Below are positions 29,601 to 38,507 of a stretch of DNA of 43,858 bases, piece by piece. This DNA is from Clostridiales bacterium. GTDB taxonomy: Bacteria > Bacillota > Clostridia > Christensenellales > DTU072. The notes beneath the pieces are model-generated. The model searched no databases and was not told the DNA's origin. It saw only the letters and a program-made list of their open reading frames with translations. The position numbers were made by a program, and so were the translations under genes. Each line of letters begins with the position of its first letter. Position 1 is the stretch's first letter. Where the stretch lies: contig JAAZLE010000084.1 in the NCBI GenBank assembly GCA_012799455.1, forward strand, positions 80,390 through 124,247, given 5' to 3'.

Positions 29601-31336
29601 ACACTTTACCTGTTAAATATAACGGAGAAGATAAGGACTGGTTTGATATAAAATTAGGAGTGGTTAATTATAAGCACTATACGGGCTTTGAGCAGTTAGA
29701 AAAGGATAATATGTATGGAAATCCAGAGTTAGGTGACTATAAAAGTGTAGCAAGCGATAACCTGTTGTATATTAGCAGTGATTTAGACACTTTTGTGGGT
29801 TACACAATGTCGAGCTACCACACCGCGTATAAAGGTAAGTATTACGTAGTAAGTGTTTGGGTTAAAACTATAGGCAATGCAAAGGCTTCTGTAACGTTAA
29901 AAGATCCCTCATCCGCCCTTGCACTTACAAAGTATCCGAACAGTAATTTTGATGTTAATGGAGAGCATGTTGGGTTTGTTAACATCAACACAAATAATAG
30001 ATGGGTGCAATATAGATTCTTAGTCAAGCCAGGGTTTACAGATGGGAAAATAACAATTGAATTATATTTAGGCAATAGATATGCTGAGGAGATTTCTTCA
30101 GGTGAAGGCGAGGGTAATATTAAGTATTCCCAAGGATTATCAAGGGGCACTGTACTTTTTGATGATGTAAATGTTGAAGAAATTGAATCCTTAAGCAAGT
30201 TTAATTTACAAGCTTATGGTTTTGCGGACCTCACTGATGTGGAAAAGGAAGATTATTTAGAAGAGGATAAGAGAGAAGAGCCATATATTTTAAAAGTTAA
30301 TAATGAGTACACAAATTCGTTCTACAACAACGAGTATGTGTTTAAAGTAGTAGAATTAATAACCGACAGTTTTGATAATTACACAGATGCGACTGACGAC
30401 TACAATGGTCACGTACCGGGTGCATATACACATAGAGACGCAACGGATGCAAGTGGCTATAAAGTGCCGACCGAAGATAATATTCCAGATATGCTATACG
30501 GGGTGTATAATTCTAGGAAACTCACAGATAAAGTAATCGAGTATTTAGTCGCAACGGGATTTGAAGAGGCTGAAATTACTCAATTTTTACAAGAAGGTAC
30601 AACAGGTAATGGCGCTAATTTCTTATTGATGGCGAACATGGTTGATAACGGACAACTTTATGAGTTAAAGTCGGGGTTTGATGTTGAAGCCGCAACATAC
30701 TATAAAATTACATTTAGTGCAAAAGCATTGGTTGCTGATGGCAAGGCTCCCGAGTTCCGGTTTATATATGGAAATGATACAACTAAATGGTCAACAATTA
30801 AGATATCCACTAAAACTATTAAAGAGTATGAGTTTTATGTATTTAATGAAGATGAAAAATCGCCTGTTACAAACAATAAAATATCCTTCCATTTAGGAAC
30901 AAATGATGGCATTAAGGAATCTATAGATACCAAAGATTTCTTTAAGGGGATATTAGTAGTTGATGATATTACTATTACCAAGCTGGAAGCTACGGAAGAA
31001 ACTGCTAATCAGTATGCAAGCGTAGACGCATCGCTAAAACATTCCTTTGAGGCTAAAGAGTTAGCCCCAGATGATGGCACCGGCGAAGAGCCGGAGGATT
31101 CCAAAAAGAAAGAAGTTGATCCGCAACTATGGCTGCTTGTATCCTCTGTAGTAATTGGCGCAATACTGCTTATAACTGTTATTGTTCTTCTTGTTCGTAG
31201 AGTTGGTAAGAAAATGTCAAAGAACAAAAAAGTTGTTATACAAAGTAAGCTTCCAGTAGAGGGGCCCGTAAAACAAAAAGCTGAGCCCTCAAAGAGAAGA
31301 CAAGAATCTCAAGAAATTGATAGGTTCGACGACTAA
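26636..31336 (+). CDS. Large surface lipoprotein with repeated carbohydrate-binding/jelly-roll-like modules, an FnIII-like domain and a C-terminal TM
   Basis: Lipobox LLFVVAC-K; repeated motif [Y-Y/F-hydrophobic-S-x-W/D-V ... W...L.V.G ... I...L..G ... LFDN/D..(V/I)xK/E]; FnIII-like LSAPAPKLSDNHVTLSWDPVDKATKYFVFMNG; C-terminal LWLLVSSVVIGAILLITVIVLLVRR. Confidence 0.8.
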   Translation: MMRKNKPIFFIIATIITFCLLFVVACKPPVIDDNIDKKGEEETVIDGLIVPNGRFANAGTASSKRYVQSTVTGWTAKNGSKSVDSTGVEMGVINLDTEKFEQNKGFISGFNSYPGIAPSTPKENDVFADTNALLIGIPSSQDAGSLQFSSGDITIQKNEYYLLSIDVYTDLQKEEGSMESGAAICITDGAFVEFLSIDTNKTWDTYEIYIKGNNYEDLKFKIQLWLGHGPSKIGSNDNPYLTNGIVLYDNVVLEKIGQVDYEGIIATVPNQQKIKDEEGNVKTSLDLAFPDPAMTQYTPYDATSTYAGYTSHYYSAKKGASPNYKFIVGMSDLSKTDKEDFDNEKIGYDESSNSTFPLGVFDMSKFYTFEENVPKNAYAEIYKDFKAPLYEDFYKKDTDSTWAYALEGNSDNNGRLAGSAFDTSALLVYHPKNKISGAGFQSKKKLAIEKNTYYKLSVWVYVWIPEIEEPVELSEEDKNDPTKVSKYEEELAAYNKYIEFYNKDKDVSATFKLTGASISKNVKLEAKSTGWGKWQQLTLKVKGNELSARQVNIEFWYGEGKWGEDTLYPGACLFDNLTIEKYTEETVDNAADFYQLSVLQQGDYKHFGLIDNGTVSSEGFTELDDSNTLWKHKVEDTRTNATDYSSGIIGGHSEFIDATDSSDITGLEGLAGGPKTIKIMYNGNETPLDVFMINHIRPTASSAEFVITDEAITAEPEIEKLLKVNPNSFYRFSMWVKTYGLVKGKGANVEIKPSTGAALASFKDIYTEDWSELVLYVQGRSVDAERLSISVSLGSGDIYNPDNHVQGAFFLTAMVWQKIEYTEYKSAVSSNSDTSTPRVEKRTISESSTNTATITNGFFQQIDSSNYDDKTLFDEDGNLIGVAKPSSWNKNEAKATLSAPAPKLSDNHVTLSWDPVDKATKYFVFMNGYKADDDSKAEDDVLVDVTAGTSYTITYNSTYYVRAVGGVEGQERMFSAKSATQKATKVTTNTLPVKYNGEDKDWFDIKLGVVNYKHYTGFEQLEKDNMYGNPELGDYKSVASDNLLYISSDLDTFVGYTMSSYHTAYKGKYYVVSVWVKTIGNAKASVTLKDPSSALALTKYPNSNFDVNGEHVGFVNINTNNRWVQYRFLVKPGFTDGKITIELYLGNRYAEEISSGEGEGNIKYSQGLSRGTVLFDDVNVEEIESLSKFNLQAYGFADLTDVEKEDYLEEDKREEPYILKVNNEYTNSFYNNEYVFKVVELITDSFDNYTDATDDYNGHVPGAYTHRDATDASGYKVPTEDNIPDMLYGVYNSRKLTDKVIEYLVATGFEEAEITQFLQEGTTGNGANFLLMANMVDNGQLYELKSGFDVEAATYYKITFSAKALVADGKAPEFRFIYGNDTTKWSTIKISTKTIKEYEFYVFNEDEKSPVTNNKISFHLGTNDGIKESIDTKDFFKGILVVDDITITKLEATEETANQYASVDASLKHSFEAKELAPDDGTGEEPEDSKKKEVDPQLWLLVSSVVIGAILLITVIVLLVRRVGKKMSKNKKVVIQSKLPVEGPVKQKAEPSKRRQESQEIDRFDD

Positions 31337-31388
31337 TGAGTTTGGGTTTTTAACGAATTAGAAAAATTAGACAGATTAACTAGATATT

Positions 31389-31420
31389 TAGCACTGCTTA
31401 GAAAATAAGTAGTGCTATTT
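31389..31420 (+). terminator. Hairpin terminator after the large lipoprotein gene
   Basis: TAGCACTGCTTA-GAAAA-TAAGTAGTGCTA (12 bp, one G-U) followed by TTTATTAT. Confidence 0.7.
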
Positions 31421-31478
31421 ATTATGCAAATATACTGAATGTAGGCATGGAATAATATGTTTTTTGAAAGTTTGACTG

Positions 31479-31507
31479 TTTACTTATTATATATTATGTA
31501 GTATAAT
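31479..31507 (+). promoter_or_regulatory. Promoter for the rnf operon
   Basis: TTTACT, 17-bp spacer, TATAAT. Confidence 0.65.
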
Positions 31508-31588
31508 CTTTATGATTTTATTGAGGCGTAATATTTAGCAAACGCTGCTTAAGTATTTTAAAATAACTATCATTTACGGAGGAAATAA

Positions 31589-32887
31589 TTGATACCAACG
31601 TTTAGACATGGTGTTAAAACTAAAGGCCGCAAAGAGTATACGGAAAACATGCCTTTTGAAGAATATCCCGTAGGTGATTTTGTTTACATTCCGTTATTAC
31701 AACATATTGGGAAGCCTGCCACCCCGCTAGTAATCGTGGGTGACAAAGTGAAGTGCGGTACTAAGATAGGGGAAGCGGATGGGTTTATATCTGCTAATGT
31801 CCACAGCTCAGTATCGGGTGAGGTAACGGGCATTGTTGATTTACCATGCGCAACAGGACTGCCAACGACTCACATAGTTATAAAAAATGACTACAAGTAT
31901 GAAGAAGATTTTTTAAGCCCCATACAAAATCCGACAAAAGATGAGGTTTTGGAAAGGTGTAAGGAAGCAGGCATTGTTGGAATGGGGGGTGCAACGTTTC
32001 CTACAATAGTTAAATTAATGCCAAAGACGCCAATAAAAGCATTAATAATCAATGGATGCGAATGCGAGCCTTATATAACAGTTGATTATAGATTAATGCT
32101 AGAAAAAGCTGCAGAAGTTTTGAGCGGTATAGATTTAGTAAAGAGAGCGTTAGGTGTAAACAAAGTATATTTTGGAATCGAGTCTAATAAGCCAGAGGCT
32201 ATAATAAAACTGCGGGATATAAGCACAGATGATGAGATTGAGTTTTGCGAACTTAAAACAAAATATCCACAAGGTGGTGAAAAGCAACTTATAAGCGCAA
32301 TAACAAAAGAAAAAGTTCCAAAGGGAGGTCTTCCATCGGATTTAGGTTATGTTGTTTTTAATGTTTCTACTGTGTATGCATTATACGAAGCAGTTTATCT
32401 TGGACAGCCATTAATATACAGACACATGACAGTATCTGGGAATGGTGTTAAAAGAGCAGCAAACCTTCGTGTTAGGATAGGAGTGCAGCTTTCTGATATA
32501 GTTGAGTATTTAGGGATTGAAGAAAATGTGGTAAAAGTAGTGTTGGGTGGTCCCATGATGGGGGTGTCTTTACACAACTTTAAGTCAACAATAACGAAGG
32601 GAAGCTCATCACTGTTATTACTCGCAGAGAAGGAAATTAGAGAAATAGAACCAACCCCGTGCATTAATTGTGGTAGATGTGCAAAAGCGTGCCCTATGTT
32701 TTTAATGCCAATGGTAACAGATAGAGCAATACTTCATGGAGACATAGAAGGCGCAAATAATTCGTATGCTATGAGTTGCATCGAATGTGGTTGTTGTGCA
32801 TATGTGTGTCCAGCGAGGAGACCCCTTGTTCAGTCACAAAGGCTAGCCAAAAAACTAATAAGGAAAAACAAACTTACACCAGCGTAA
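31589..32887 (+). CDS. rnfC: Rnf complex subunit C (TTG start)
   Basis: GIVGMGGATFPTIVKLMP, INGCECEPYITVDYRLM, 4Fe-4S CINCGRCAKACP and CIECGCCAYVCP; TTG preceded by GGAGG. Confidence 0.96.
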   Translation: MIPTFRHGVKTKGRKEYTENMPFEEYPVGDFVYIPLLQHIGKPATPLVIVGDKVKCGTKIGEADGFISANVHSSVSGEVTGIVDLPCATGLPTTHIVIKNDYKYEEDFLSPIQNPTKDEVLERCKEAGIVGMGGATFPTIVKLMPKTPIKALIINGCECEPYITVDYRLMLEKAAEVLSGIDLVKRALGVNKVYFGIESNKPEAIIKLRDISTDDEIEFCELKTKYPQGGEKQLISAITKEKVPKGGLPSDLGYVVFNVSTVYALYEAVYLGQPLIYRHMTVSGNGVKRAANLRVRIGVQLSDIVEYLGIEENVVKVVLGGPMMGVSLHNFKSTITKGSSSLLLLAEKEIREIEPTPCINCGRCAKACPMFLMPMVTDRAILHGDIEGANNSYAMSCIECGCCAYVCPARRPLVQSQRLAKKLIRKNKLTPA

Positions 32888-32897
32888 AGGAAGGATT

Positions 32898-33917
32898 ATG
32901 AAAACAAAGTTTTTAGTGTCATCATCACCTCATATAGGAAGCAATCTTACAACTAAAAAGATTATGCTCCATGTTATTATTGCGCTAAGTTTTCCGTTGA
33001 TAGCTGCTACAATAATATTTGGGTTATATAGTTTATTTATCGTTTTGTTAGCGGTAGGAGCTAGTGTTTTAGGAGAGACGTTATATAATTTGATTCGAAA
33101 AAGAGCTAATACCATATCTGACTTGTCTGCAATTGTTACGGGCTTGATATTGGGTATGAATTTACCGCCCACGGTACCGTTTTATGTGCCAATAATTGGT
33201 GGTCTATTTGCTATTATGGTAGTAAAAATGCTTTTTGGTGGTTTGGGTCAAAACTTTGCAAATCCAGCCGCCACAGCGCGTATATTTTTAACATTGTCTT
33301 GGCCAGTTCAAATGTCAAAATACATGAGCCCTTTGGATTACAGTGGTGGTGTAAAAGTTTTTATTTCAGGGTTTACTAAAACATATGTTACATCAGCAAC
33401 TCCACTAGCAACAATAAAGGATTCTATTGACGTTGGTGGTGTTTCGAACTTAAACTTGCTAGATATGTTCCTTGGTAAAATTGGAGGAAGTATAGGGGAG
33501 GTTTGTTCATTAGCGATTATAATTGCTGCGATATATTTGATTATAACTAAGGTGATTGACTGGAAAACACTAGTATCATATGTAATAACTTGTGCTGTTT
33601 TAGCATTAGCATTCTATAAGGATGGATATTTATATGTGTTGCCTACTATTTTAAGTGGCGGAATATTGTTTGCTGGAGTGTTTATGCTTACAGACTATAC
33701 AACGTCTCCAAGAACCGAGCTAGGAAGAGTTATTTTTGCTATATTTGCTGGTTTATTTACAATGATAATAAGGAGATTTGGAGGAATGCCAGAAGGTGCA
33801 TGTTTTTCAATACTATTAGCAAATTTATTTGTGCCATATATTGATAAGATAGTTAAACCAAAACCGTTTGGTTATGTAAAACCGAAAAAAGAGAGGAAAA
33901 AAGAAACCAATGTCTAA
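32898..33917 (+). CDS. rnfD: Rnf complex subunit D
   Basis: VSSSPHIGSNLTTKKIMLHVIIALSFP, GQNFANPAATARIFL, TSATPLA flavinylation-type motif, TDYTTSPRTELGR. Confidence 0.95.
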   Translation: MKTKFLVSSSPHIGSNLTTKKIMLHVIIALSFPLIAATIIFGLYSLFIVLLAVGASVLGETLYNLIRKRANTISDLSAIVTGLILGMNLPPTVPFYVPIIGGLFAIMVVKMLFGGLGQNFANPAATARIFLTLSWPVQMSKYMSPLDYSGGVKVFISGFTKTYVTSATPLATIKDSIDVGGVSNLNLLDMFLGKIGGSIGEVCSLAIIIAAIYLIITKVIDWKTLVSYVITCAVLALAFYKDGYLYVLPTILSGGILFAGVFMLTDYTTSPRTELGRVIFAIFAGLFTMIIRRFGGMPEGACFSILLANLFVPYIDKIVKPKPFGYVKPKKERKKETNV

Positions 33918-34569
33918 TATGTCAGAAGAAATTAAAAATATGGACATAGAAGATGTTCAGAACGATACTCCAAAAGGTCCTAAAAAAATCAAAAAAGGAC
34001 TTAACGAAAGTGCTAAAATTGTTTTAGCAATATCGATTTTAGCGTTAGTGGCAGCTCTGCTTTTGTCTATCATTAATCACTATACCAAGCAAGATGCGGA
34101 CAAGGCTATGAGGGACGTAATAGCGAAGGTGTATGATTCCCCTGTTGAAAGCTGGGTGAATTTAAGTAACTATAAACCTGTTGAGAAAACTCAGATTGAA
34201 ACGTATGGAAAAGCCGAAGATGGTGCTCATATAGTTATTTCAAAGTCGGAAAAAGGATATAATGCTGCAGGTGTTTCACTTGTTGTGGTAATTAAAGACG
34301 GTAAGATATCAAAGGTTGCAGTATTTTCCCATTCGGAAACACCTGGGCTCGGAGATAAAGCACTAAAAGAAACGTACTTTGAACAATATATTGGCATTTC
34401 TATTGATAGGTTTGTTACGGATGATGATTATATTATTACTTCACCTAGTTCTAATGATGGAATTTTTAAGCCGCAGTTTGTAAGTGGAGCAACTAGGACC
34501 TCAACTGCGGTGCAAGAAGCAATACTGGCAGCAGTGAGGGTGGTGAAGTATTATGGAGATGGAGCATAG
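33910..34569 (+). CDS. rnfG: Rnf complex subunit G
   Basis: SHSETPGLGDKAL, FVSGATRTSTAVQEAI (FMN-threonine attachment motif). Confidence 0.94.
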   Translation: MSNMSEEIKNMDIEDVQNDTPKGPKKIKKGLNESAKIVLAISILALVAALLLSIINHYTKQDADKAMRDVIAKVYDSPVESWVNLSNYKPVEKTQIETYGKAEDGAHIVISKSEKGYNAAGVSLVVVIKDGKISKVAVFSHSETPGLGDKALKETYFEQYIGISIDRFVTDDDYIITSPSSNDGIFKPQFVSGATRTSTAVQEAILAAVRVVKYYGDGA

Positions 34570-34573
34570 TACA

Positions 34574-35221
34574 ATGATGAAAAATAAAAAGCTAAAATTA
34601 AATGATTTAGTAACTCCATTTACTAACGGGATTATAAAAAATAATGCTACATTTAGACTAGTGCTTGGAACTTGTCCTACGCTTGCGGTTACAACTTTAG
34701 CGATGAATGGTATTGGGATGGGGCTTGCAGTGACTTTTGTTTTAGTGTTTTCAAATGCTATTGTATCTGCACTAAGAAACTTTATCCCGAGAAAGGTGAG
34801 AATACCTGCATATATCCTAATAATAGCTACGTTTTCGACTATAGTAGAAATGGTAACAAGGGCATTTTTGCCAGATTTATACTCTAAGTTAGGACTGTTT
34901 ATTCCTTTAATAGTTGTTAATTGTATACTTTTGGCGAGGGTAGAAAGTTTTGCATCATTGAATAGAGTTTTACCTTCTGTTATGGATGGTTTGGGAATTG
35001 GGCTAGGATTTACAATGAGCATAACACTTATGGGAATTATTAGAGAATTTATAGGAGCAGGTACTTTCTTTGGGATGCCAATAAATGCGTTAATTAATGC
35101 CGACTTACCTATGGTGATATTTATTTTGCCAGCAGGGGGATTTATGGTGTTTGGTTTTATGTTGGTGATATTTAATACCATAGTGGAAAAGATTGAGAAT
35201 TTAAGAGGCAAATCAAAATAG
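34574..35221 (+). CDS. rnfE: Rnf complex subunit E
   Basis: GIIKNNATFRLVLGTCPTLAVTT..., YILIIATFSTIVEM, GLGIGLGFTMSITLMGIIREFIGAGTFFG. ATG 34574 more plausible than track start 34553. Confidence 0.94.
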   Translation: MMKNKKLKLNDLVTPFTNGIIKNNATFRLVLGTCPTLAVTTLAMNGIGMGLAVTFVLVFSNAIVSALRNFIPRKVRIPAYILIIATFSTIVEMVTRAFLPDLYSKLGLFIPLIVVNCILLARVESFASLNRVLPSVMDGLGIGLGFTMSITLMGIIREFIGAGTFFGMPINALINADLPMVIFILPAGGFMVFGFMLVIFNTIVEKIENLRGKSK

Positions 35222-35247
35222 TAAGAAAATATGGGAGATAGTATATA

Positions 35248-35829
35248 ATGCCATACTGGATTTATTTGGTGATAAGTGGAATTTTCGTTAATAATTTTGT
35301 GTTATCAAGATTTTTAGGTATATGTCCATTTCTGGGTGTTAGTAAAAAAACCGATACCGCGTTAGGTATGGGGCTCGCAGTTATTTTTGTTATGGGAGTG
35401 GCTAGCGTAATCACTTATGGTTTAAATCTTTTGCTTGTGATAGCTGATATAGAGTATTTGCAAACTATTGTTTTTATTCTTGTTATTGCAGCGCTAATTC
35501 AGTTAATAGAGATCGTAATTAAGAGGTTTGCCCCTGGATTATATACAGCATTAGGTGTTTATCTGCCTTTAATAACAACGAATTGTGCAGTTTTGGGCGT
35601 AGCAATTATGAATGTAACGGAGCTTGCTAAACAAACAGTGTTTTTAGCTTTTGTTAATGGAGTAGCCTCTGGTATGGGCTTTACTCTTGCAATGTTAATA
35701 ATGGCGGGAATTAGGGAGAGAATGGAGCTTTCAGATATACCTGAAAGGTTTAAAGGCTTTCCGATAACTCTTATTACTGCATCAATTATGGCAATGGCCT
35801 TCACTGCATTTGCAGGTTTAAGTTTATAG
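35248..35829 (+). CDS. rnfA: Rnf complex subunit A
   Basis: NNFVLSRFLGICPFLGVSKKTDTALGMGLAVIFVM, LPLITTNCAVLGVA. Confidence 0.96.
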   Translation: MPYWIYLVISGIFVNNFVLSRFLGICPFLGVSKKTDTALGMGLAVIFVMGVASVITYGLNLLLVIADIEYLQTIVFILVIAALIQLIEIVIKRFAPGLYTALGVYLPLITTNCAVLGVAIMNVTELAKQTVFLAFVNGVASGMGFTLAMLIMAGIRERMELSDIPERFKGFPITLITASIMAMAFTAFAGLSL

Positions 35830-35848
35830 AAATGGGAGGCGAGTATAA

Positions 35849-36637
35849 ATGTTTATAATCATTCCAGTATCAATACTAACTGTACTAGCGATACTTTTTG
35901 GTATTCTCATAGCTATATTTAGTAAAAAATTTGAAGTTCCAACAGATCAAATGGTAGAGGATGTTCTCAGTAATTTGTCTGGTGCAAATTGTGGTGCGTG
36001 TGGGTATGCTGGATGTGAAGATTTTGCAAATGCATTAGTGACAGGGGAGGCATCTTTAGCCCTTTGTAATGCAACTTCCAAGGAAGGAAAGCTAAAAATA
36101 GGAGAACTTTTAGGAACAGACGCATCTATTTTAGATACAGTGGTTGTTTGTGCCTGTAATGGCGGGAATTTATGTGAAGATAAGTATTCTTATCAAGGCT
36201 ATGGGGACTGCAAAAGTGTAGAGCTATTAGCAGGTGGAAGAAAAACATGTCCTTCGGGCTGCATAGGAATGAGTACTTGTGTTGCCAGTTGTCCCTCACA
36301 TGCAATTGAAATAATTCAAGGAGTTGCTGTCGTGGATAATAATAAATGCACAAACTGCGGTGTTTGCATTTTGCAATGTCCTAAGAATATAATAAAAAGA
36401 ATCCCTGCGGATAAATATTATTACGTGGCATGCTCAACTCCACTTACAGGCAAAAATGTTAGAGTGAACTGTAAGGCTGGATGTATAGGATGTTCGATTT
36501 GCAGTAAAGTGTGTCCCGAAGGTGCAATTACAATGATTAATAACTTACCGGTTATTGATTATACTAAATGCACTAATTGTGGCATTTGTGCTAGCAAGTG
36601 TCCCGCTAAGTGCATATTAAAACGTAGCGGAAAATAA
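35849..36637 (+). CDS. rnfB: Rnf complex subunit B (polyferredoxin)
   Basis: LSGANCGACGYAGCEDFANAL; multiple CxxCxxC clusters (CTNCGVCILQCP, CIGCSICSKVCP, CTNCGICASKCP). Confidence 0.96.
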   Translation: MFIIIPVSILTVLAILFGILIAIFSKKFEVPTDQMVEDVLSNLSGANCGACGYAGCEDFANALVTGEASLALCNATSKEGKLKIGELLGTDASILDTVVVCACNGGNLCEDKYSYQGYGDCKSVELLAGGRKTCPSGCIGMSTCVASCPSHAIEIIQGVAVVDNNKCTNCGVCILQCPKNIIKRIPADKYYYVACSTPLTGKNVRVNCKAGCIGCSICSKVCPEGAITMINNLPVIDYTKCTNCGICASKCPAKCILKRSGK

Positions 36638-36638
36638 C

Positions 36639-38471
36639 ATGAAAATAACGATCATAACGAAGATACGATTAAGTGTTGTAATATTGTTTGTAATTTTAGT
36701 TGTTGCATTTTTTATTTTAACATCGTGCAAGCCTAATGATGTTGTTACGTCAACGCAGTATTTTAAAAACTTTCAATCTACACCACCATACTCTAGAGTT
36801 ACGGAGATGCTTCGCTTAGGCGAAGGCGTTTCAATTAATAGTTTTGATAATCGTACAGGTATCTACATAACTCAAAAATTATTTTATGGAGACGAGGAAA
36901 GGTTTGGCTTTTGCGATGAAAATAGAGAATTAGTTGAGCCCAAATTCACTAATGTTTTAGATATAAAAGGGAATTATGCAACAGTAACAATGCCTTTTAC
37001 AAAGTCGGATAGCAGTATTGAACATAGGATAGGAATAGTAAAAATACGGGGAGAGGGAAGCGGGCAAATAAATCCTGGTGATTATGGATTTACACAAGCA
37101 TATAATCCTGCTATACAACAGTACACATTTTTAGACGAAAAACATGTTGCTATTCTTGGTGGAAAAGATGTTGTGAATCTTGTCGAAAATGAAGAAGCTA
37201 TTATTTACGATTATTCTAGCGCAAATGGTTTGTTAGAGATTGCTAAAATTGAAGATATTAATAATACTGCTAAATTTACATTGAATGAAGGTCATCTAAT
37301 TGTAACTATGCCCGGTAGGGCCAATATATATTCTATAAACTCAATAGATGATAGGGGATACTTAAATAAAAAAAGTTATTATATGCCATATTCGGAGTCG
37401 GAGTTTGACTTAAGACAAGTTGATGTTGAAGTGTATTATTTAGGCAACAACTGGTTTGTTTTTTCAGGGATTTACTCTACCCAAGTGGAGTATGATGGGT
37501 ATGAGATTAAGAAAACAGTCTATAATCAGGAAAATCCGTATTATTTAACAATTAGAAGTAAACGATATAATGCTGTGTCCGGACAATATTATGATACGGA
37601 AAGAGTTTCGTTAGTAGCAAATAAATATACTAGTAATTATGTGAAAGATTTGGTATCGCTCATGAATGTTTATTCAGGTGCTGAGTGCTTAAATGTGGAT
37701 ACCCCTGATATTATGCAGCGAGTTTATTCTACGTTAGTTTTGCCAACAAGCGAGATAGTAAAGGATGGGTATTCAATTGTATACACATATTTTCCTATAT
37801 ATGATGAAGAAGGGAATGTTGCTTTTCATGATACTTTTCAGATTTATGATAAAGAAGCTTCTAGAATAATTGTTAAGGAAGCCGCGCTCCCAATCATATA
37901 TATTGATAGTTATGGGTTGCAGAGTTTAGATCCAAATTTCGCATTACCGGTAAGAGATGTTGAGTATTATAAATATGAAGATGGGCAAAAAGTGAGTCTT
38001 AAAAAACTTGATAAAAACGCTGGGTATGACCCATATTTGCTACATTCGGGAATGATATTTGCTCTAAAAATAGATGCAAACCTTGATAATACATCCGCTA
38101 TATTTAACTTAAAAGGTGACCAAATAAGACCATTTGAATACGATGTAATAGCACCGTATTTTGGGGAGTATGCAATAGGTGGAAAAATTGAAAAACATCC
38201 AACTAAGCATCTTGATTATTACAAGTATTATAGGATAGATAAGTCGGGCAATGAACAGGCAATTAATGAGTTCGTTTATTCTGTTCACTATGGTGTTTAT
38301 GTTGTAAAGGAAGGAAATAAATATAGATTATGTAACAACAAAGGAGATATCTTGCTCGAGCATTGTGATTATATTTTCGTGGCCAATGACTTTTTTGTAG
38401 ATGGAAAGTTTATTAAATCGACAATAATTACTAACGAGAATGGTAGAAGTGTTATTTATAAACTATCGTAG
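36639..38471 (+). CDS. Lipoprotein with WG-repeat-like (beta-propeller-like) segments
   Basis: Signal peptide and lipobox FILTSC-K; RFGFCDENRELVEPKFTNVLDIKGNYATV, LKGDQIRPFEYDVIAPYFGEYAIGG, YRLCNNKGDILLEHCDYIF; starts 1 nt after the rnfB stop. Confidence 0.7.
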   Translation: MKITIITKIRLSVVILFVILVVAFFILTSCKPNDVVTSTQYFKNFQSTPPYSRVTEMLRLGEGVSINSFDNRTGIYITQKLFYGDEERFGFCDENRELVEPKFTNVLDIKGNYATVTMPFTKSDSSIEHRIGIVKIRGEGSGQINPGDYGFTQAYNPAIQQYTFLDEKHVAILGGKDVVNLVENEEAIIYDYSSANGLLEIAKIEDINNTAKFTLNEGHLIVTMPGRANIYSINSIDDRGYLNKKSYYMPYSESEFDLRQVDVEVYYLGNNWFVFSGIYSTQVEYDGYEIKKTVYNQENPYYLTIRSKRYNAVSGQYYDTERVSLVANKYTSNYVKDLVSLMNVYSGAECLNVDTPDIMQRVYSTLVLPTSEIVKDGYSIVYTYFPIYDEEGNVAFHDTFQIYDKEASRIIVKEAALPIIYIDSYGLQSLDPNFALPVRDVEYYKYEDGQKVSLKKLDKNAGYDPYLLHSGMIFALKIDANLDNTSAIFNLKGDQIRPFEYDVIAPYFGEYAIGGKIEKHPTKHLDYYKYYRIDKSGNEQAINEFVYSVHYGVYVVKEGNKYRLCNNKGDILLEHCDYIFVANDFFVDGKFIKSTIITNENGRSVIYKLS

Positions 38472-38507
38472 TATTATGGAATATGCGTGTATTAATGTAA
38501 GGTATAT

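Noticed and set aside
34672-34887. 71-aa plus-strand ORF inside rnfE (+1 frame) and similar 30678..30896
   Set aside because: Alternative-frame ORFs inside clear genes without RBS.
34501-35211. 236-aa minus-strand ORF antisense to rnfE
   Set aside because: Antisense to a confidently identified membrane protein; no independent signals.
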